This document shows, in pieces, positions 9,150-20,700 of a stretch of 64,000 nt of DNA. Below the pieces are notes generated by a model. That model was given only the letters and a program-made list of their open reading frames with translations, made no database searches and had not been told where the DNA came from. The stretch is from Desmodesmus armatus (taxonomy: Eukaryota; Chlorophyta; Chlorophyceae; Sphaeropleales; Scenedesmaceae), in contig VIIQ02000786.1 in assembly GCA_007449985.2 (NCBI GenBank), positions 62,001-126,000 of the forward strand, in the 5' to 3' direction. The position numbers and the translations under genes were made by a program. The first letter of the stretch is position 1, and every line of letters starts with the position of its first letter.

Positions 9150-11959
9150 CTACAATCCAGCAGCCGGTGACAACCCTGCTGGCTGGCTGTGCCGAGTCTT
9201 CAGGCGCTTTGCAGGTTGTTGGTCAGCATCACTGCCGCCCGCCTGCAGGTGTGAAGGCAGCACAAAGTGACAACGGCGTCAAGCACCACGTCACACAAGC
9301 AGAGTAGATGCCTTGACACTAAGACAGATGCCTACGGCCAGTGGCTCTTGGGCAAGCTGCATGGGGCATGGACGTGGTGACTGGTGCCTGACGGTCTCCT
9401 GTAGAGCTAGGCCTGTGTCTCTGGAAAACTTCACAGCAGGCGGCCAGACGATCACGTCGTTGAGGGTCAGAACCAACTGCAACACATGTGCACTGCCGCC
9501 ACACCAAATTCACTCACCATGGCTGCTGTGTCTGCCTCCGCCTGTGCTTCTGCCCCTGCCGATGCATCGTGTGTTGGGGTTGTGGGCGCACTGTCACTGG
9601 CGCCGTGCCCCTCTGGCACTGACACATCCTCTTCCTCCTCCTCCTGCTGCTGCTGTTGCTGCTCCAAGGGTGCTGCATCTCCGTCACGAAGCTCAACCGC
9701 TGGATGGAATTCCTGCCGTACCCCCTCGATCATTACCGCATACTGCTGCTGTAGGTTGCTCACTGCAGCATCCTGCTCCTGCAGCTGCTGTTGGAGGTTG
9801 CGCACTGCAGCATCTCGGTCAGCCAGCTGCTGCTGCAGCCCTTGCACCCTTGTCGCATGCTGCTGCTGAAGCGCCCGGACTGTTGCCCCATGCTGCTGCG
9901 CCGAGCGGACTGCCCGCGCACGCTGCTGTTGCTGCAGGTCGCTGACTTGACTTTCCTTCTCCTGCACCTGCTGCTGCAAGGCGCTTGCTGCCACTTTCTG
10001 CTGCTGCAGCCGCTGCTGCAGCCACTGCCGCTGTTGTCGCAGGTGAGTTATAAAAGCATCCTGCTCTTTCAGCCTTCGCGCCAGCTGCCTGCGTTCTTGC
10101 TGAGCAGCAGCATCTCTCTCCTGCAGCTGCTGCTCCAAAGAGCTTGCTGCCGCTTTCTGCTGCTGCAGGAGCTGCTCCAGGGCGCTAGCAGCAGCATCCT
10201 TCTCCTGTAGCTGCTGCTGCAAGGCAATTGCCGCCGCCGCTTCCTGCTGTTGCAGGCGCTCGTGCAGCCTACGCCGTGCCAGCTGCATGTGGGAAGCAAT
10301 TGCATCCCTCTTCTTCACTTCGTGTCTCAGCTGCTGCAGCTCCTGCCGGAGCGAGCTTGCTGCAGCATCTCCCTCTTGTAACTGCTGCTGCAGCCCCTGG
10401 ACTGTTGCTGCATGCCGCTTGCTGGCTCCTGCGATATGATCTGCGGCTTTGTTCAACTCATCCTGCACCTGTGCGCCCACTACAGCAGCCACAGCAGCTG
10501 CAACAGCCTCCTCATGGTTGCCCATTACCATAGTTGCAGCACAAACGGCATCAGCCAGTTTGTCAACTGTTGGCTGGCCCTTGAGGGCTAGCACTGTTGC
10601 GCTGCTGGCTGCCAGCAACTGCTGCAGCTGGTGCTTGAGCGCTGTCTCACCTGTCTGATGTCGAATGAGCTGGTCTGCCTGCTGCTTCAACTGCTGCTTG
10701 AGGTCCCGGTGCTGTTCCCTGCTGCACTGCTGCTTGGCTAGCTGCAGGTAGCTGTCATGGTCCCTTTTTATGTCCCAGTAGGGTTCCCCGTAATCGATGC
10801 ACAGATCCTCCCCAGACGCCACTGTCACCTCCCGCAGCGTCAGCACAGCCACATACACGCAGCCGCTGCTGTTGTCGCTGAACGGCAGCAGCATGGCATT
10901 GGCCGTGCTGCTGCGCTGCTCGTCGACCACCCAGCCGTCCTTGAACGCCCGGTAGTCGAGCAGGTGTGCCAAGGGGTTGCCCTCAAGGCAGCTGCTGGCA
11001 TCGACAAGGAAGCTGAAGACCTGAGACTGCTCACTGTCCTGCCGGTCCATGCCCTTCCCCATGCTGTCGCTGACAGTGAAATCGTACTGATACCTGAGAA
11101 ACTCTCGCTCAGCTGCTGGGACATCACTTTCATACTTGTCATGGTCAAGTACGTACCCCTACAGAAGCACAGTGAATCACAGCACAGCACAGCACAGCAC
11201 AGCACACCAGGTCGCATCACAAAACAAGCTGTCCGCAACACATTCGTGTGCGATTGTGATTGTGATTGCGATTCATAAATTGTGACCCTGCAGGACCAGT
11301 TCACTCCCCAGTGTGAAGGCTTGCCAGGAAATCCATCGTTGCGCGGCTTTGGCATGCACCGTGCTGCTGCATCCTATGTCTTATGGCTTGCCAAGCCAGT
11401 GGCCCTCATGCCTCGTGTGTGCGCTGCCCACAATACAGGAACCGGCATTCACAAGTCAGACTGGCTGCCACCACTGCCCAACCCAGCCACACTAGCAACA
11501 AAGGGACGCGGCGCTCACCAGGTACAAGCCCACCACTGAGTACTTGAGCAGGTCTTTTGTGGGCACAACTGCTGTCAGGTGCAGGTCGGGTCTGTATGCC
11601 CTACTGCCTGGCCCGTCTGCCTGCACCTGCTGCAGCTGCACATTGCCCAGCCAGGACAGCTGCGGCTGCTGCCAGGGCTGGTTCGACTCGAAGTTTTCAT
11701 CTAGCTCTACGTCTCCCAGCTCAGCAACAAGCTCTGCCAGCTGCTGCTGCAGCCTGGTGTTGACAGAGCTGCTGTTGTTCCGAAGCTGCCGTTGCAAACT
11801 TTGGGGGCACCTGTCAAGTTCGTGATACAGAAACCGTTGCGAGACACGTGCATAGTTCACAGGGCTTGACTTGGGGGCTGTGCGCAGGTAACCAGGAAGG
11901 GGATCTACATGAATAGGAAGGGCTGGAAAGGGATCCTTCGTCGCTCGTTGCTGCTCCAT
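9150..11959 (-). CDS. SET-domain protein with long coiled-coil tail
   Basis: Probable protein-lysine methyltransferase of 725 aa. Three exons join in phase 0: 11959-11519, 11158-9518 and 9242-9150. The SET domain spans the first junction: DLLKYSVVGLYL joins GYVLDHDKYESD, followed by REFLRYQYDFTVSDS, GNPLAHLLDYR, TANAMLLPF and LREVTVASGEDLCIDYGEPY. The last of these is the usual SET end (GEDL...DYG, with the catalytic-type Tyr). The canonical NHSCxPN is replaced by TANAMLLPF, so activity or histone preference cannot be assumed. After the SET domain comes about 330 residues of Gln/Ala/Leu heptads (coiled coil), then an acidic Gln/Glu tract, and a final exon with a short basic patch (AKRLKTRH), a possible nuclear signal. 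I chose the Met at 11957-11959; the frame stays open upstream to 12145, so a further 5' exon is possible. There are no post-SET cysteines. The substrate is unknown. Confidence 0.72.
11171..11205. repeat. (AGCAC)n microsatellite in the SET-gene intron
   Basis: A short run of the 5-bp AGCAC unit lies in the 360-bp intron between SET-gene exons 1 and 2. The same unit recurs at 24786-25082 between duplicated exon fragments of the SUVH gene. Confidence 0.85.
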
Positions 11960-14288
11960 AGTGTGTTGCACTGCAGATATATGCAAAATCCAATGACATA
12001 TTTGTCGGTCGGGTGGTCTGTTTATGGGGTCACCAACAAGTGGTTGACAACCGTGCCATGCTTTGCGTGCTGCATTGCGTGAGAAACGAGGGGGAGGATT
12101 GCACTGCGCTTTCTTGGATGGTTCTGATTCAATAGCTGAGACCAAGGGGGCTGCTCAACAGCCCCAGATCCAGCAGTACTGTAGTGCTCTAGCACTAGTG
12201 CTAAGGAAGGGGGTGTGAAGCACTCCTGGGAGGGTTTCTGAAACCTGCTGATGCTGCCTTGTATATGTGCTCCATGATATACCAGCACCAAGTACAGCAT
12301 CAGGGGTAGTGATCCCTTACCACCCTGTTCAACATGTGAAAGCAGCATACAAGAGGCAAGTGGTGCTCAGGCGCCCCAGGGGCGGGCTGCTCGACACCAT
12401 TGTCGACACCTGGCAGCAATGTACCCAGGTCCTGAGGGATCCCTGAGAGAAGGGGTAAGGGCAGGGCAAGAAGGAACAATTGGGGGGCAGGGTTGCTGCA
12501 TGGCGCCAGGCTGAGTTGGGAGCAGATGTGGCGTGTATGCTGACATGTCAGGTGTACACAACAGCACTGCGCCAGCAGGGTAGGGGTCAGTGCAGGTGGT
12601 GTGTTGCCGCACACGGGCAAGTGCTGACACTGCGCAGTAATGTGCAATCGGCTGCGCAAAGCCCCAACAGGTAACTTACTGCCCGTCATACTGTTTTTCA
12701 GGATAGTATTGACGTTCAGTTGACATCTGCACCACAGCCTGGAGTGCTGTGCTGTGCTGAGGATATGTGCTGAGGATATGTCCATCCAATGGATAAGTTA
12801 CTTTTGTTGGGGTGTTTGCTCACAGCCAAAACATGTTACGGTGACTATGACATAGTTCAGAACCCTGTAGGGTGACACAACGAGGCCTATGGGGTAACAG
12901 TGCCATGCAACGCATCAGAGCAAACATCGCAGTTTGTTGTTACAGTGTCGCACTGAGGAACAAACCGCATGTGTCACGTGCCGTCCATTCTCACAGCACA
13001 GCACAATGGATATAGAAGCTGTGTACAACACACGCCACCTCAGCCACATAACATGCCAACTGACCACACAGCCCATCTTGGCTGAGGAAGATAAGCCAGC
13101 AGTTTGGCTGTACTCATCCCTTCAACCGCTTTCCATGGCCATGCAGCACACGACCAAATAGTTTCACTCACCTCCTTGTCAAAAAAACATCCAGGCGCCT
13201 GCCAGTGGGGCCAAAGCCAGCATTGCTGGAGAAAGAAGTGAAGGTAAGCACTCAAGCTGCTCTGATGCACTACTACTACCACCGTAGTTTGAGACTGGGT
13301 CAGGGCCACGCCTGACCGCCCTTGATGCAACGTGCCAAGGTCAAATCCAAGACCGTGGTCTGGCCACTGTAGTGTCGATCACCCAGCACGAGACATGCGT
13401 ACACAACCAGTGGTGTGACGCAAAAGATGTCACACCAATCAACAACAAACACAGACGTTGGTGCCGTCGTGCCAGGCCTTCGTTGCAATCACATGCCGCC
13501 ATCGGTGTGAAGGTGGCGGTAAGGTCGAGCCAGCTTCTTGTTGCATTCACATGCTGCCCAATGCACTGCCTTCTGGCAACCCCAATCACCTCATCACGTT
13601 CACAAGTCTGCGGGCAGGGGCTCAAGCCCAGTATACAGCGGCTAACTGACCGGCCAACTGCTCGGTCAACAGCAGCAGTGAACCACACACTGCCAGCAAG
13701 TTTGACGGCTGCATCATGCGGCGGCGGCAACTGCTGGATTGGTTCAGTACATGTGCGTCAACGATGTTTGGTTCCACTCCCATGCAGCTGCCATTGGCCG
13801 TGCTGTACTGCTGCCGGTAGGGAACAGCAGCCTGCTCAGTGTGACTGCATCTTTCAGTACAGGATCATCCATGTGACTGCCATGTGCTTCACCTACGCCA
13901 GTGGTTCTCCATAGGTGACCTTGTTGTACAATGTGCCTGCCGTGGTCTTCACTTGACCCAGTAGGGCCGCCCTCTAGGCGGGAAAGTCAGCATATCTGCT
14001 ATCTGGAAACACAGGCGGTAGACAGGCAGGACACAGCAAGGCGGCAGCATCCATTGGTGAGCTACATCAAGCGTCGGAAACATTACACAGGTCGTTATGT
14101 AAGCTGTTTGCAGGTCCTGCCGCTTGACTCAGAACTGAGGCCAGCTGGTGCTGCAGAACACACAGGCGGTTTGTATTGCAGGGTTGCTGCAGTTTGTAGG
14201 CGTAGTGTCAGCGGTCTTAGCTGTACCCCGCTGTCCCTGCTACCCTGGACCTTGATTGGGTGCTTGTACAAAATACTATATGGTCCCC
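11960..14288. other. Long gap with one isolated candidate exon
   Basis: Most of this stretch shows nothing I can support. The exception is 13225-13172 on the minus strand: 54 bp with a pyrimidine-rich tract and ccag acceptor before it and a perfect gtgagt donor after it, reading NAGFGPTGRRLDVFLTR. Another open block upstream of it (about 13400-13300, minus, DRHYSGQTTVLDLTLARC) may belong with it. I cannot assemble a gene or name a family. Confidence 0.3.
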
Positions 14289-15640
14289 TCAATCTGCCGT
14301 GGGTCGGATTCCCGCAGTCTTGCAGAACGAACAAAGTTGCTGGCAGTCACTCACCCACAGCAAAACCATAACAGCCATCACGACGACCACCACAGCAGCA
14401 GTGATGTAGGGGCTGCGGTCAGGGGGTGCCACTGGCAGTTTCCCGATTGACCCCTTGAGCCTTGCAGCCCTGATGTCATTGAGCAGCTCTTCTGAGTACC
14501 TGTGGTGCAACAGGACGCAAGCAGTGAGACAGTGTCCATCGTACAATGTTTGCTGGGATCATCCCTAGTCAGCAGCAAACAGTTGAATGTTGTATGTTGT
14601 TTGAAAATCTGCAGGATTCGAACTCAAATTTTGGCTGTAAACTATTACACTGGTGCCTTTGGCCCATGCTTACTTGGCTTCAGAGCTGTTGAGGGACCGT
14701 CTGATGTTGAGTGCCTCCTTGCCAGCTGCCTCTGCCTCGTCCAGCTTGCCCCATAACATGTAGTTGTCTCCCAGGTTCATCAGGCTGAGCGCACACTACA
14801 AGCACCATGGTAATAAGAAGAAACAGCAGTGGGGGCATATGTTTGTTGGCAACCGGGCACAAGGCACTAGGGTACTGCGGCGGAAAATGATGAGTCCAGA
14901 GGTTGGGGGTGCTGGGATGAGCAGGGGCAACCAGTACTCACGTGGGTTGTGTGGCGCCCCACGATGTCTTGCTTGATTGCAAGCGACTGCTGGAAACACC
15001 TCTCAGCCTCTGCATAACGGCCTGCAGACAGACCAGAGTCACACGTGGGTGTGCACACCCAGCCAGCAGGAGGAGGCACATCATGTGCTGTACAGCAGGC
15101 CATCATTTGTGCTGCCCCACATGGAGGTTGAGGCATAATAAAACTGCTAATATATTGCCAGATACTGTAAATGCGTTTCCAGGTTGTGAGGGCATGCAGA
15201 CCAATCTGGGGTTGCGCTGAGGCATGCCTCAGCAGAAAGCAGCAGCAGCAAACATCAACCTCGCACCTGCTTTCATGAGCGTCATTCCTTCGTTGTTGAG
15301 GTCGATAGCAGGCCCTAGTGCAAAGAACATCGAGCTGTCGTTGTACAGGCTGACATTCTTGGGGGGACCTTTTCTTGCCTTGCCCATCTGCTTCAACTGC
15401 CAATGCAGCAGCTGTTGCACAGCAAAATCGATCAAAAAAGGGTCGGAATCGATCAATCAATCCATTGGAAGAGAGAAACGTTGAGGCCAACGGCTGTACC
15501 TGATGCACAAGGTATCCAGAAGTCACGCATGTGACAGCTGGCCAACCAACTTTCAAAAATCTCCAACTGCACCAGGCAGTGAGTGACATCCGACTTATCG
15601 AGGCCCATGGAGTTATTCAGGGGTAGCAATGGCCCCTGAC
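14289..15640 (-). CDS. Kinesin-light-chain-type TPR protein with C-terminal membrane helix
   Basis: Exons 15267 (5' edge unsure, about 15440), 15021-14942, 14795-14674 and 14499-14289 join with matching phases (1, 0, 2). The spliced product reads LNNEGMTLMKAGRYAEAERC, FQQSLAIKQDIVGRHTTH, CALSLMNLGDNYMLWGKLDE and AEAAGKEALNIRRSLNSSEA. This is a pair of TPRs of the kinesin-light-chain/NPHP3 type, which bind proteins. After a linker (KYSEELLNDIRAARL) comes a hydrophobic segment (ITAAVVVVVMAVMVLLW) and a tail of about 20 residues. The membrane-anchored TPR layout suggests a receptor or adaptor on an organelle surface, which is inference. A further 5' open block at 15640-15500 (VTHCLVQLEIFESWLASCHM) is probably an upstream exon, but its phase does not fit the next one directly. 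The N-terminus is therefore open. Confidence 0.62.
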
Positions 15641-16007
15641 CACCCCTGGCGTTATCAGGCATCCCTAAGGAAGCAGTTGCAGTGTATGGTCATTGAAAAT
15701 TGCATTGACAGCTGAATGACCCAGTCTGACTGTGTCCTGTACTGTCACAGTACCGTGTGACGCTGAAACAGTGCAAGGCAAACAAACCCTGCAAGATGAA
15801 ACAGTGCAAGGACATTTTATCAACCCTGCAAGATGAACTTAACGCTAAATGCAGCCTCACTTACACAATGCTTGCCTGTTATTTCAACCTGCGAGCATCG
15901 CCAGTTATCTCAGATGGTGAAAACTGTGAGTGGTTGCTAAATGTCTCTTGAGGCCGAGGAGCCACATCTGACGCAAGTCCAACATTTGCAACACGCCTTC
16001 CCGCTTG

Positions 16008-16009
<2 letters not shown>

Positions 16010-16042
<33 letters not shown>

Positions 16043-16053
16043 AGGGGGGGGGG
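16010..16053. repeat. Poly-G tract
   Basis: There are 32 consecutive G from 16010, two A, then ten more G. It could form G-quadruplexes, and its assembled length is unlikely to be exact. Confidence 0.9.
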
Positions 16054-16155
16054 CACACACAGACGGCTTGTATCGGCCGTGGCATCTGTGCTACCCTGAC
16101 ATGTACACACTCTGGGTGTCCTGCTGAGGTCTAGGACAAGCCGCTGCTAGATCTT

Positions 16156-16255
16156 CTACAAACCAAACCCTGAACCAGAGCTGCTACCGGAGCTGCTTCC
16201 ATATCTGCTGCCGGCCTTGAGGATCTGCTGCCGTAGCAGGCTGAGCAGGCTGAGC
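16156..16255 (-). CDS. Possible last exon of an unidentified gene
   Basis: After a pyrimidine-containing ctgcag acceptor the minus strand reads LSLLSLLRQQILKAGSRYG, then a Ser/Gly-rich end (SSSGSSSGSGFGL), and stops at 16158-16156. The helix followed by a Ser/Gly tail looks protein-like and unlike random frames nearby, but upstream exons were not found and no family is recognised. The rest of 15641-17395, apart from the repeats listed, shows nothing I can support. Confidence 0.28.
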
Positions 16256-16982
16256 CTGCAGCAGGTCTACCAAAAATGGCCAGACAAACCACTACCAGAA
16301 GCTCAAGAAAGATCAGCCGCACTTCAGCCATGCATGCGCATGCATGTAGCAGCTGTAGCCAGGCGGCTTTGCCAGGACAATACATACACTGGTACCCACT
16401 CTCCCCAGCCCATCGAAACGGCAAGCACTGAGTGCAGTGCAGTTCTGTCATGCGTGTTGTGCACTCCCGATGCACAAACGGCAAACTCAAAATCTGCACA
16501 AGTGTGGTATGAGCGGCAGGATTGCCCTGCGCACCAGGTAAGGTACACATGTGTGCTGATGTATGCACATGCTATGGTCAGTTGATTAAGCCTGGGCATG
16601 CAAATGCAGAAGCCCATTACGGCAGCCATACAGAATCCACCATGGAACGGTGACTGCAGATCACATTTGCCATATCACACAGCAGGCAGCAGCACGGCTA
16701 ACAACCCTCTACGGTTGCTGCCAGACAGCGTAGCAGCACCTCACAACATACACACCCAGACCTTGAGAAACAAAAACCTACACCCCACGCTGATGCAAAT
16801 CTGCAAAAGGACGCACGCCTGTCCACAACTGCACAGTTAACCATCAGTACGTGAATGTGACCAAGATAGCTCAGGCATGCAATTGCCCAGCCCTGATCAG
16901 GGCTGGGTTGCAATCACGACTGCAAACCAGCCACAACACAAACAAGCTGGGCTGTGCATGCGCACCGACAGGGCATACCTCC

Positions 16983-17165
16983 AATGCATGAGTCACTCAC
17001 AGACCTGGCCCAGGTGCATTGTGACAATTTGACTCACTTCAACCTAACAATGCATGAGTCACTCACAGACCTGGCCCAGGTGCATGTCGTGACAACGTGA
17101 CTCACTTTCACCTAACAATGCATGAGTCACTCACAGACCTGGCCCAGGTGCATCTTGTGACAACA
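16983..17165. repeat. 66-68-bp tandem repeat, about 2.7 copies, with TGAGTCA/TGACTCA sites
   Basis: The 36-bp core beginning AATGCATGAGTCACTCACAG occurs at 16983, 17049 and 17117 with a period of 66-68 bp. Each unit carries TGAGTCA, and the spacers carry TGACTCA or GTGACTCA, which are palindromic bZIP (AP-1-like) sites. It lies about 230 bp beyond the 3' end of the minus-strand SUVH copy A. Confidence 0.85.
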
Positions 17166-17395
17166 TGCTTCCTTTGAGGTCAAGCCTGCCGTTGCAAAAC
17201 ATAGGTGTTATGTTGCAGAACCCAAGCCGGGGCAGAACCCAAGCCACAACAGAACCAAAACACCCAGCCTAGACCTCAAGGACCGTTTCCAACAAGTCCT
17301 GGTTGGTCTGGTAGTGCATTGTTCTTGGGTGGGTTACTGTAGCTGCTGTCGGCTGGACGACCCTGCAAAAACTGTGGCGTAATCCATGTCAGCCC

Positions 17396-17681
17396 TCAAA
17401 TTTTCAGCCAGCCTTTGCAGTTGGCAGCGCCACACCTGCAGCGGGTGCGCCGTTGGGTGCTGACCGCCGCTTTTGTCAAGCCACCGCCTTCAGCACCCAA
17501 CTTGTCTGCCCCATTGCCTGCTGCTGCTGCTGCTGCTGGCGCAGTGCCAGCACCGGCGTCAGCAGCAGACTCTGCTGCTGCTGCTGGTCCTGCTGAAGAA
17601 GACACCTCTGTAGCAGCGCCTGCCTTAGCTGCTGCCGGTGCTGCTGCTGGTGCTTTGTTAGCTGCGTGGTCTGCAGAGGAC

Positions 17682-17719
<38 letters not shown>

Positions 17720-20700
17720 GGCCGCTGGGCCGTCAGTCTCTGGGCTCTCGTCCTCAACCTGCACGCACGTGTGTAAAGCGGACTGGGCACTGTAAGGTGT
17801 AAATCTCCCAGAAGTGCACTTTTGGAAGATGGTTGGTGCATGATGGCCTCCAATTGGTGCAGGATATAGTGTCTGTAACTCTGCTGTATGTAACATGGGA
17901 GGTTTGCAGCAAATGCGGCATCAGCAGAGCGTTGCAGCCCCCCATGCCACTACTTGCTCACAGGCATCCAGCAATTACACATCGAATGACTGTTGCTGCC
18001 GCTGCTGCAGACAAAACAGCTCTTCGCACCTCTATGTACATGTCGCCATAGTTGTATGAAAACTCCGTGTAAGCTGGGATGTCCTGTGCTGCCACGATGA
18101 TGGTGTAGTACAGCAGCTGGCTCCTGCATTCAAAGGAGGCAGTGAGTGAGTGAGTGAGTGAGTGAGTGAGTGAGTGAGTGAGTGAGTGAGTGAGTGAGTG
18201 AGTGAGTGAGTGAGTGGGTGGGTGAGTGAGTTAGTGAGTGAGTGAGTAAGCAAGTGAGCAAGTCAGTGAGTGAGTGAGTGAGTGAGTGAGTGAGTGAGTG
18301 AGTGAGTGAGTGAGTGAGTGAGTCAAATACACATGAAAGAAGAGGGACGCCAAGAGGTTTGCGCAACATGCTGCAGTGCAGCTGCCGTCAGTGTGCTCCT
18401 TCACAAAGCACGTGCTGCCTCTCTTTCACATGGCTTTAGCTGACCATCTTGATGTGGATGACAGACCCACGAATGTACGACCCTCAATTTGGGCGGGAAC
18501 GATGCAACAGCCCAAGCCCAAGAAGCTTTGGGTTGATGATTCTGAAGGATGGAACAGTGCCACAGCGCAGGCTCGAAGAGCAATGGGTGCATTCTGAGCT
18601 GCGTGTTGTGGTGACAGTTGCCTGCTCACCTTGCCCCCTCAGCAAACACCACTGTGGTTGTACAGTTGGGATCACAACTGTGGTTGATGAAGCGAGCCAC
18701 GTTGCCCTGCACAGCAGCACACAGGCACCACAGGCACACATGCATTGCACGTACATAAGAGTAAGCACACAATGTAATGAGTCACAAACAGCGTGGGGCG
18801 CTGCAAGTCAGCTGCAGGAACATGTAGAGCTACAATTTGAAACAGAGAGTTGCTCTGCCAAAGATATCTTCCACAAAACTGCTGGCCTCATCTCAACATG
18901 GATTGCTGATGGCCAGTTTGCCCACGCACCCGTCTGCCTGCATCCACCACCAAGCTGTGCTCCTGTAGGTCTGCAGGTATGGGAGGGTAGTGTGGGTTGG
19001 CCTCAGGGTCGGGCTGCTGCATCTTTGCCATCTCCTCCTCACGCAGGTGGAACTCATGCAACTCGTAGAGGTACATGTCAGCACCACGCAGCTGCTCAGC
19101 AGTCCTGTGAGCAAAAATGAGCAGGGTGATGGTGTGTGTGAGTGTGTGAGTGTGTGAGAGTGAGTGTGTTTCCCGGGGAGGGGGGGGGGCGAGGGAGGTG
19201 GAAGGTGGTACATGTCAGCACCACGCAGCTGCGCAGCAGTCCTGCGAGTGAGGAAGTGGAGAATGGGAGGGGGGGGTAGGGGCAGTGTTGGTGTGGGAGG
19301 GGGTTACATAGCAGCTCCGGCCACCTGCTCAGCAGTCTTGTGCAAATTGTGTTTGTGTTAGGCACATAGGGTACATGCCAGGGGTTACATACCAGAGGGC
19401 ACTACCATACTATTGTGAACAAGAGAAACCGCTCCAGACAGCATGCTCACGCATCCGTGATGACCTCTCCCAGGTAGGGGCATATGACTCCACCAACAGG
19501 GATGTCCACAGAGCTTCGCAGCGCCCAGCCCCTGTCCTGCGTCTTGAACACCTGCACGCAACACACACACATATGTGCATAGAGTCCGACTCAGCACTGG
19601 CTTGATGTACGGGCCTAGTGATCATGATGCTGGTACTGTTTCGCGCGACAGTTGTCACCCCAGATGGGACAAACAGTCAAGAAACAACAACACCCTGTCG
19701 CTTGAAGCACCATGCGTGGGTAGCTGCAGCTGCCGACGTTGGGATCGCCAACAAATGCTCGAAGCTGGTGCTTTGGCAGCGCTGCACACCAATTTGGCAT
19801 TGGCATTGCAAGAGGTTGCGTTCAAGGGGCAGTCAAAAGCAAGGCTGGCAAGAGCAGGGCCAACCCACCTCCAGGGGATACTTGATACCCTCAGTGACGA
19901 CCCGGTTGCGCTGCGTACGGCAGAGACAAAGCGGTAGGTACGTTGATTTCCAATTGGACTCAAACGTTGTGTTGAGTGGTGTGCGGTAGCAGATAGATGC
20001 ACCGGCCCTGTCGAACTCGCGACTCGCTAGCTGAGCGAGCGACGGCAGGGCGGGCGTGCAACAGCGTCTCTGCAAAGTTCCGCGATCCAGTCAGCACTTA
20101 TAGTCCGAATCAAATATTGACGGGTGTCGAGGACCATCGCCATTCTAACACCCGACATGCAAGGCTGGAACGTAACGCTTCGTCCATCACTCAGTGAACG
20201 ATCCGATCGTCCATCCGAGGGAGCCGCTTCTGCGATGGGTGTACAGACAACTGTATAAGGACCAGTCAGCAGGCGCAAGTGGATATGAACAAGTGTTGCA
20301 AAACTCCTACAGATGACTGCAGAATCGAAATTCAAATTTCGAAATAGGCTGCTCACCCTGCAAGCCTCAGCCAGCTCAGCACGCTTTGTCTTGCTGATGC
20401 CCTTCCTGCTGCTCTTGGCGCCCTTGCAGTTTGGCCCACACTCCATCACGCCCTGGGGTTGCGTGCTCATGAGGCACCCGTCAGGGTTGTACACGCACTC
20501 CCCGTCATGATACTGCGTCGACACGTCCACAACACATCACAGCACATCGCAGCACATCGCAGCACATCGCAGCACAACGGCAGCAGCGGCAGGGGAATAT
20601 GGGCACAGGCAATGTGTACAGCGTCACTGGCCAGCACGCAGCCGCTGATACCAGACAGCATTGACATCGCTGGCACACGGGCATCCTCATCGCGGCAATG

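Noticed and set aside
9486..10806. Plus-strand Cys/Leu-rich frames over the SET-coiled-coil gene.
   Set aside because: Antisense of the CAG-rich coiled coil; the minus strand has the SET motifs and consistent splice phases.
13341..13914. Overlapping frames of 129 and 180 codons on opposite strands.
   Set aside because: Neither shows a family motif or coherent splice signals; reported only as part of the gap.
16983..17165. CRISPR-like appearance of a repeat with regular spacing.
   Set aside because: The spacers are also similar to each other and the locus is eukaryotic; it is a plain tandem repeat.
18032..18369. Open frames reading LTHSLTHSLTHS on the minus strand, and similar at 23000-23350.
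   Set aside because: Produced by the GTGA microsatellite.
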